A stretch of 64,000 bases of DNA from Viola odorata (taxonomy: Eukaryota; Streptophyta; Magnoliopsida; Malpighiales; Violaceae). Made by a program: the position numbers and the translations under genes. Positions 62,915-64,000 of this stretch are shown here, one piece after another (the first letter of the stretch is position 1; the number at the start of each line of letters is the position of its first letter). Below the pieces are notes generated by a model. That model saw only the letters and a program-made list of their open reading frames with translations. It did not search any database and was not told the DNA's origin. Location: NCBI GenBank assembly GCA_963691705.1, contig OY829541.1, forward strand, positions 35,538,719-35,602,718, in the 5' to 3' direction.

Positions 62915-64000
62915 AAAAGGTTCGTGCTCAACGACTGATTGTGATGTAGGCAAATTGTGGTGAACGATGCTCGACGATTTGATCGTGGTGAGAGCAAAAC
63001 GCATAAATCCTTGAATCTTGACTGGAGATTTTTTTCTTGATTGTTTTGAGGGCACCGTGCCCATGTTGGCGATGATCTTTTTGAGATTATTTTGCTATTT
63101 ATGTTTGACCATTTTGGTATTTATTTTTTGAACACTCTCTTTTTTATTTTGAGATTATTTTGACGAACCGCATCAATTTTTTAATTTTCGTAGGGAATGA
63201 TAGCTCTTTGCTTTGAGATCATCACTCGTTGTTGATGAACCGCACCTAGGTGTTGAATCTTCGTTGGAAATGATCTCTCCCCTCTCTTTTTTAGATCATT
63301 GTTATCCTTTGACCATTTTTGCACTTACTTCTTCTTTTTTCCTTTTTTTTGTGTATAAAGCAAGTAAAATTTTTATTTGGTCTGTTATCCTCTCTGTCTT
63401 TGGCAGAAACTTCCAAGTCTTGATTTATTTGGCCTTCTTTCGACGTTGATTTGTCAGTGATCCTCTAAGGGTTTCCTTGTCATTCCCTTGCTTGACGTGT
63501 ACTCCAGTTTAGTGGTCCCCAGTCGAGCACTACTCACTTGGTTAGGAGAATAAGAGGCTTGGTTTTGAGTGTTTAATAGAATTATACATGGTGTACAAAA
63601 TATGCATTTAAGGGCAAAAAGGTTGAAAAATGAAAATGTGGAAGAAAAACAAAGCAAAGTCCAATGTCATCTTACTGCTATCCCATGTCTGATGGTTCAT
63701 GTACCCTGGATTTTACGCAAGTCTAACTAGCACTTAGTTTAGCACTTACACTCATGAACGAAACGAAGCATGAAGGCCCAAAAATACTCACAGGGATATG
63801 TTTGTAACTGCTTACGTCCGAACATGCCATGGATATAAGAGCTAACAGACGAGACCACGTATGTTTATATAATTTCTAATGAACGCACAAGTCATCCGTG
63901 ATGTGACAAAATGATGAATAGCTTGATTCAAAAATGTTCAAAACATGGGATTTTTCATTTTTTTTTTGTTTTTTTTGGGGGCCAAGTTGTACATGTATAA
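62915..64000. other. Noncoding sequence at window end
   Basis: T-rich with imperfect repetition of gatgaaccgcac and gagattattttg phrases. No supportable gene. Confidence 0.4.

Noticed and set aside
62392..63064. Minus-strand frames of 70-140 codons with MYTKGISKNPSQWK repeats and Lys runs
   Set aside because: They come from the 125-bp array and the polypyrimidine tract.
1..64000. Ordinary host genes, rRNA or tRNA genes
   Set aside because: I looked for them and found none; every supported coding region belongs to a mobile element or the endogenous virus.

Overview
The window is a repeat graveyard from a flowering-plant nuclear genome, most likely a eudicot. The evidence is nested Ty3/gypsy elements of the Tat and Athila lineages, a Copia gag remnant, a LINE ORF1 remnant, a Stowaway-like MITE and an endogenous caulimovirid (plant pararetrovirus). 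I see no ordinary host gene, rRNA, tRNA or CRISPR array. The species cannot be named from the sequence.

Layout. 1-5857: 3' part of a Tat-type element: archaeal-type RNase H tail and integrase, a tandem array of hairpin units, then antisense accessory genes Y and X. 5860-11709: caulimovirid sequence, rearranged, bounded and interrupted by a 43-bp motif; a solo Tat LTR (7056-7555, target duplication GAAAG) sits in it. 11710-12645 plus 29076-35542: a second copy of the Tat antisense region (genes Y, X, b, a) and its LTRs, split by a 16.4-kb Tat element (12646-29075, target duplication CCATC). 35543-49640: Athila-like elements in both orientations, a Copia gag fragment, an inverted LTR pair, a MITE and a solo Tat LTR (47888-48402, duplication GGAAT). 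49641-52527: a third Tat 3' end in opposite orientation. 52528-53034: truncated LTR. 53253-54063: LINE ORF1 remnant. 54592-58280: a very young non-autonomous Tat-family element (LTRs differ at one base, duplication CCTAT). The rest, to 64000, is noncoding repeat sequence with three tandem arrays.

The most interesting content is in the Tat elements. Between pol and the 3' LTR they carry four genes on the opposite strand, in the same order wherever all are present. I call them, from the 3' LTR inward, a, b, X and Y. X and Y are paralogues, each with an N-terminal domain resembling the plant family called putative gypsy-type transposon (Transposase_28), a low-complexity middle and a coiled-coil end. 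Both contain short GT-AG introns after the domain. Gene a (125-127 aa) is open in all three copies although pol is full of stops, and it has a TATA box about 60 nt upstream and AATAAA about 76 nt downstream each time. These elements therefore look like retrotransposons with a separately expressed antisense gene set. In sense they encode gag, protease, reverse transcriptase, a degenerate RNase H, a second archaeal-type RNase H and integrase. All the pol genes here are broken.
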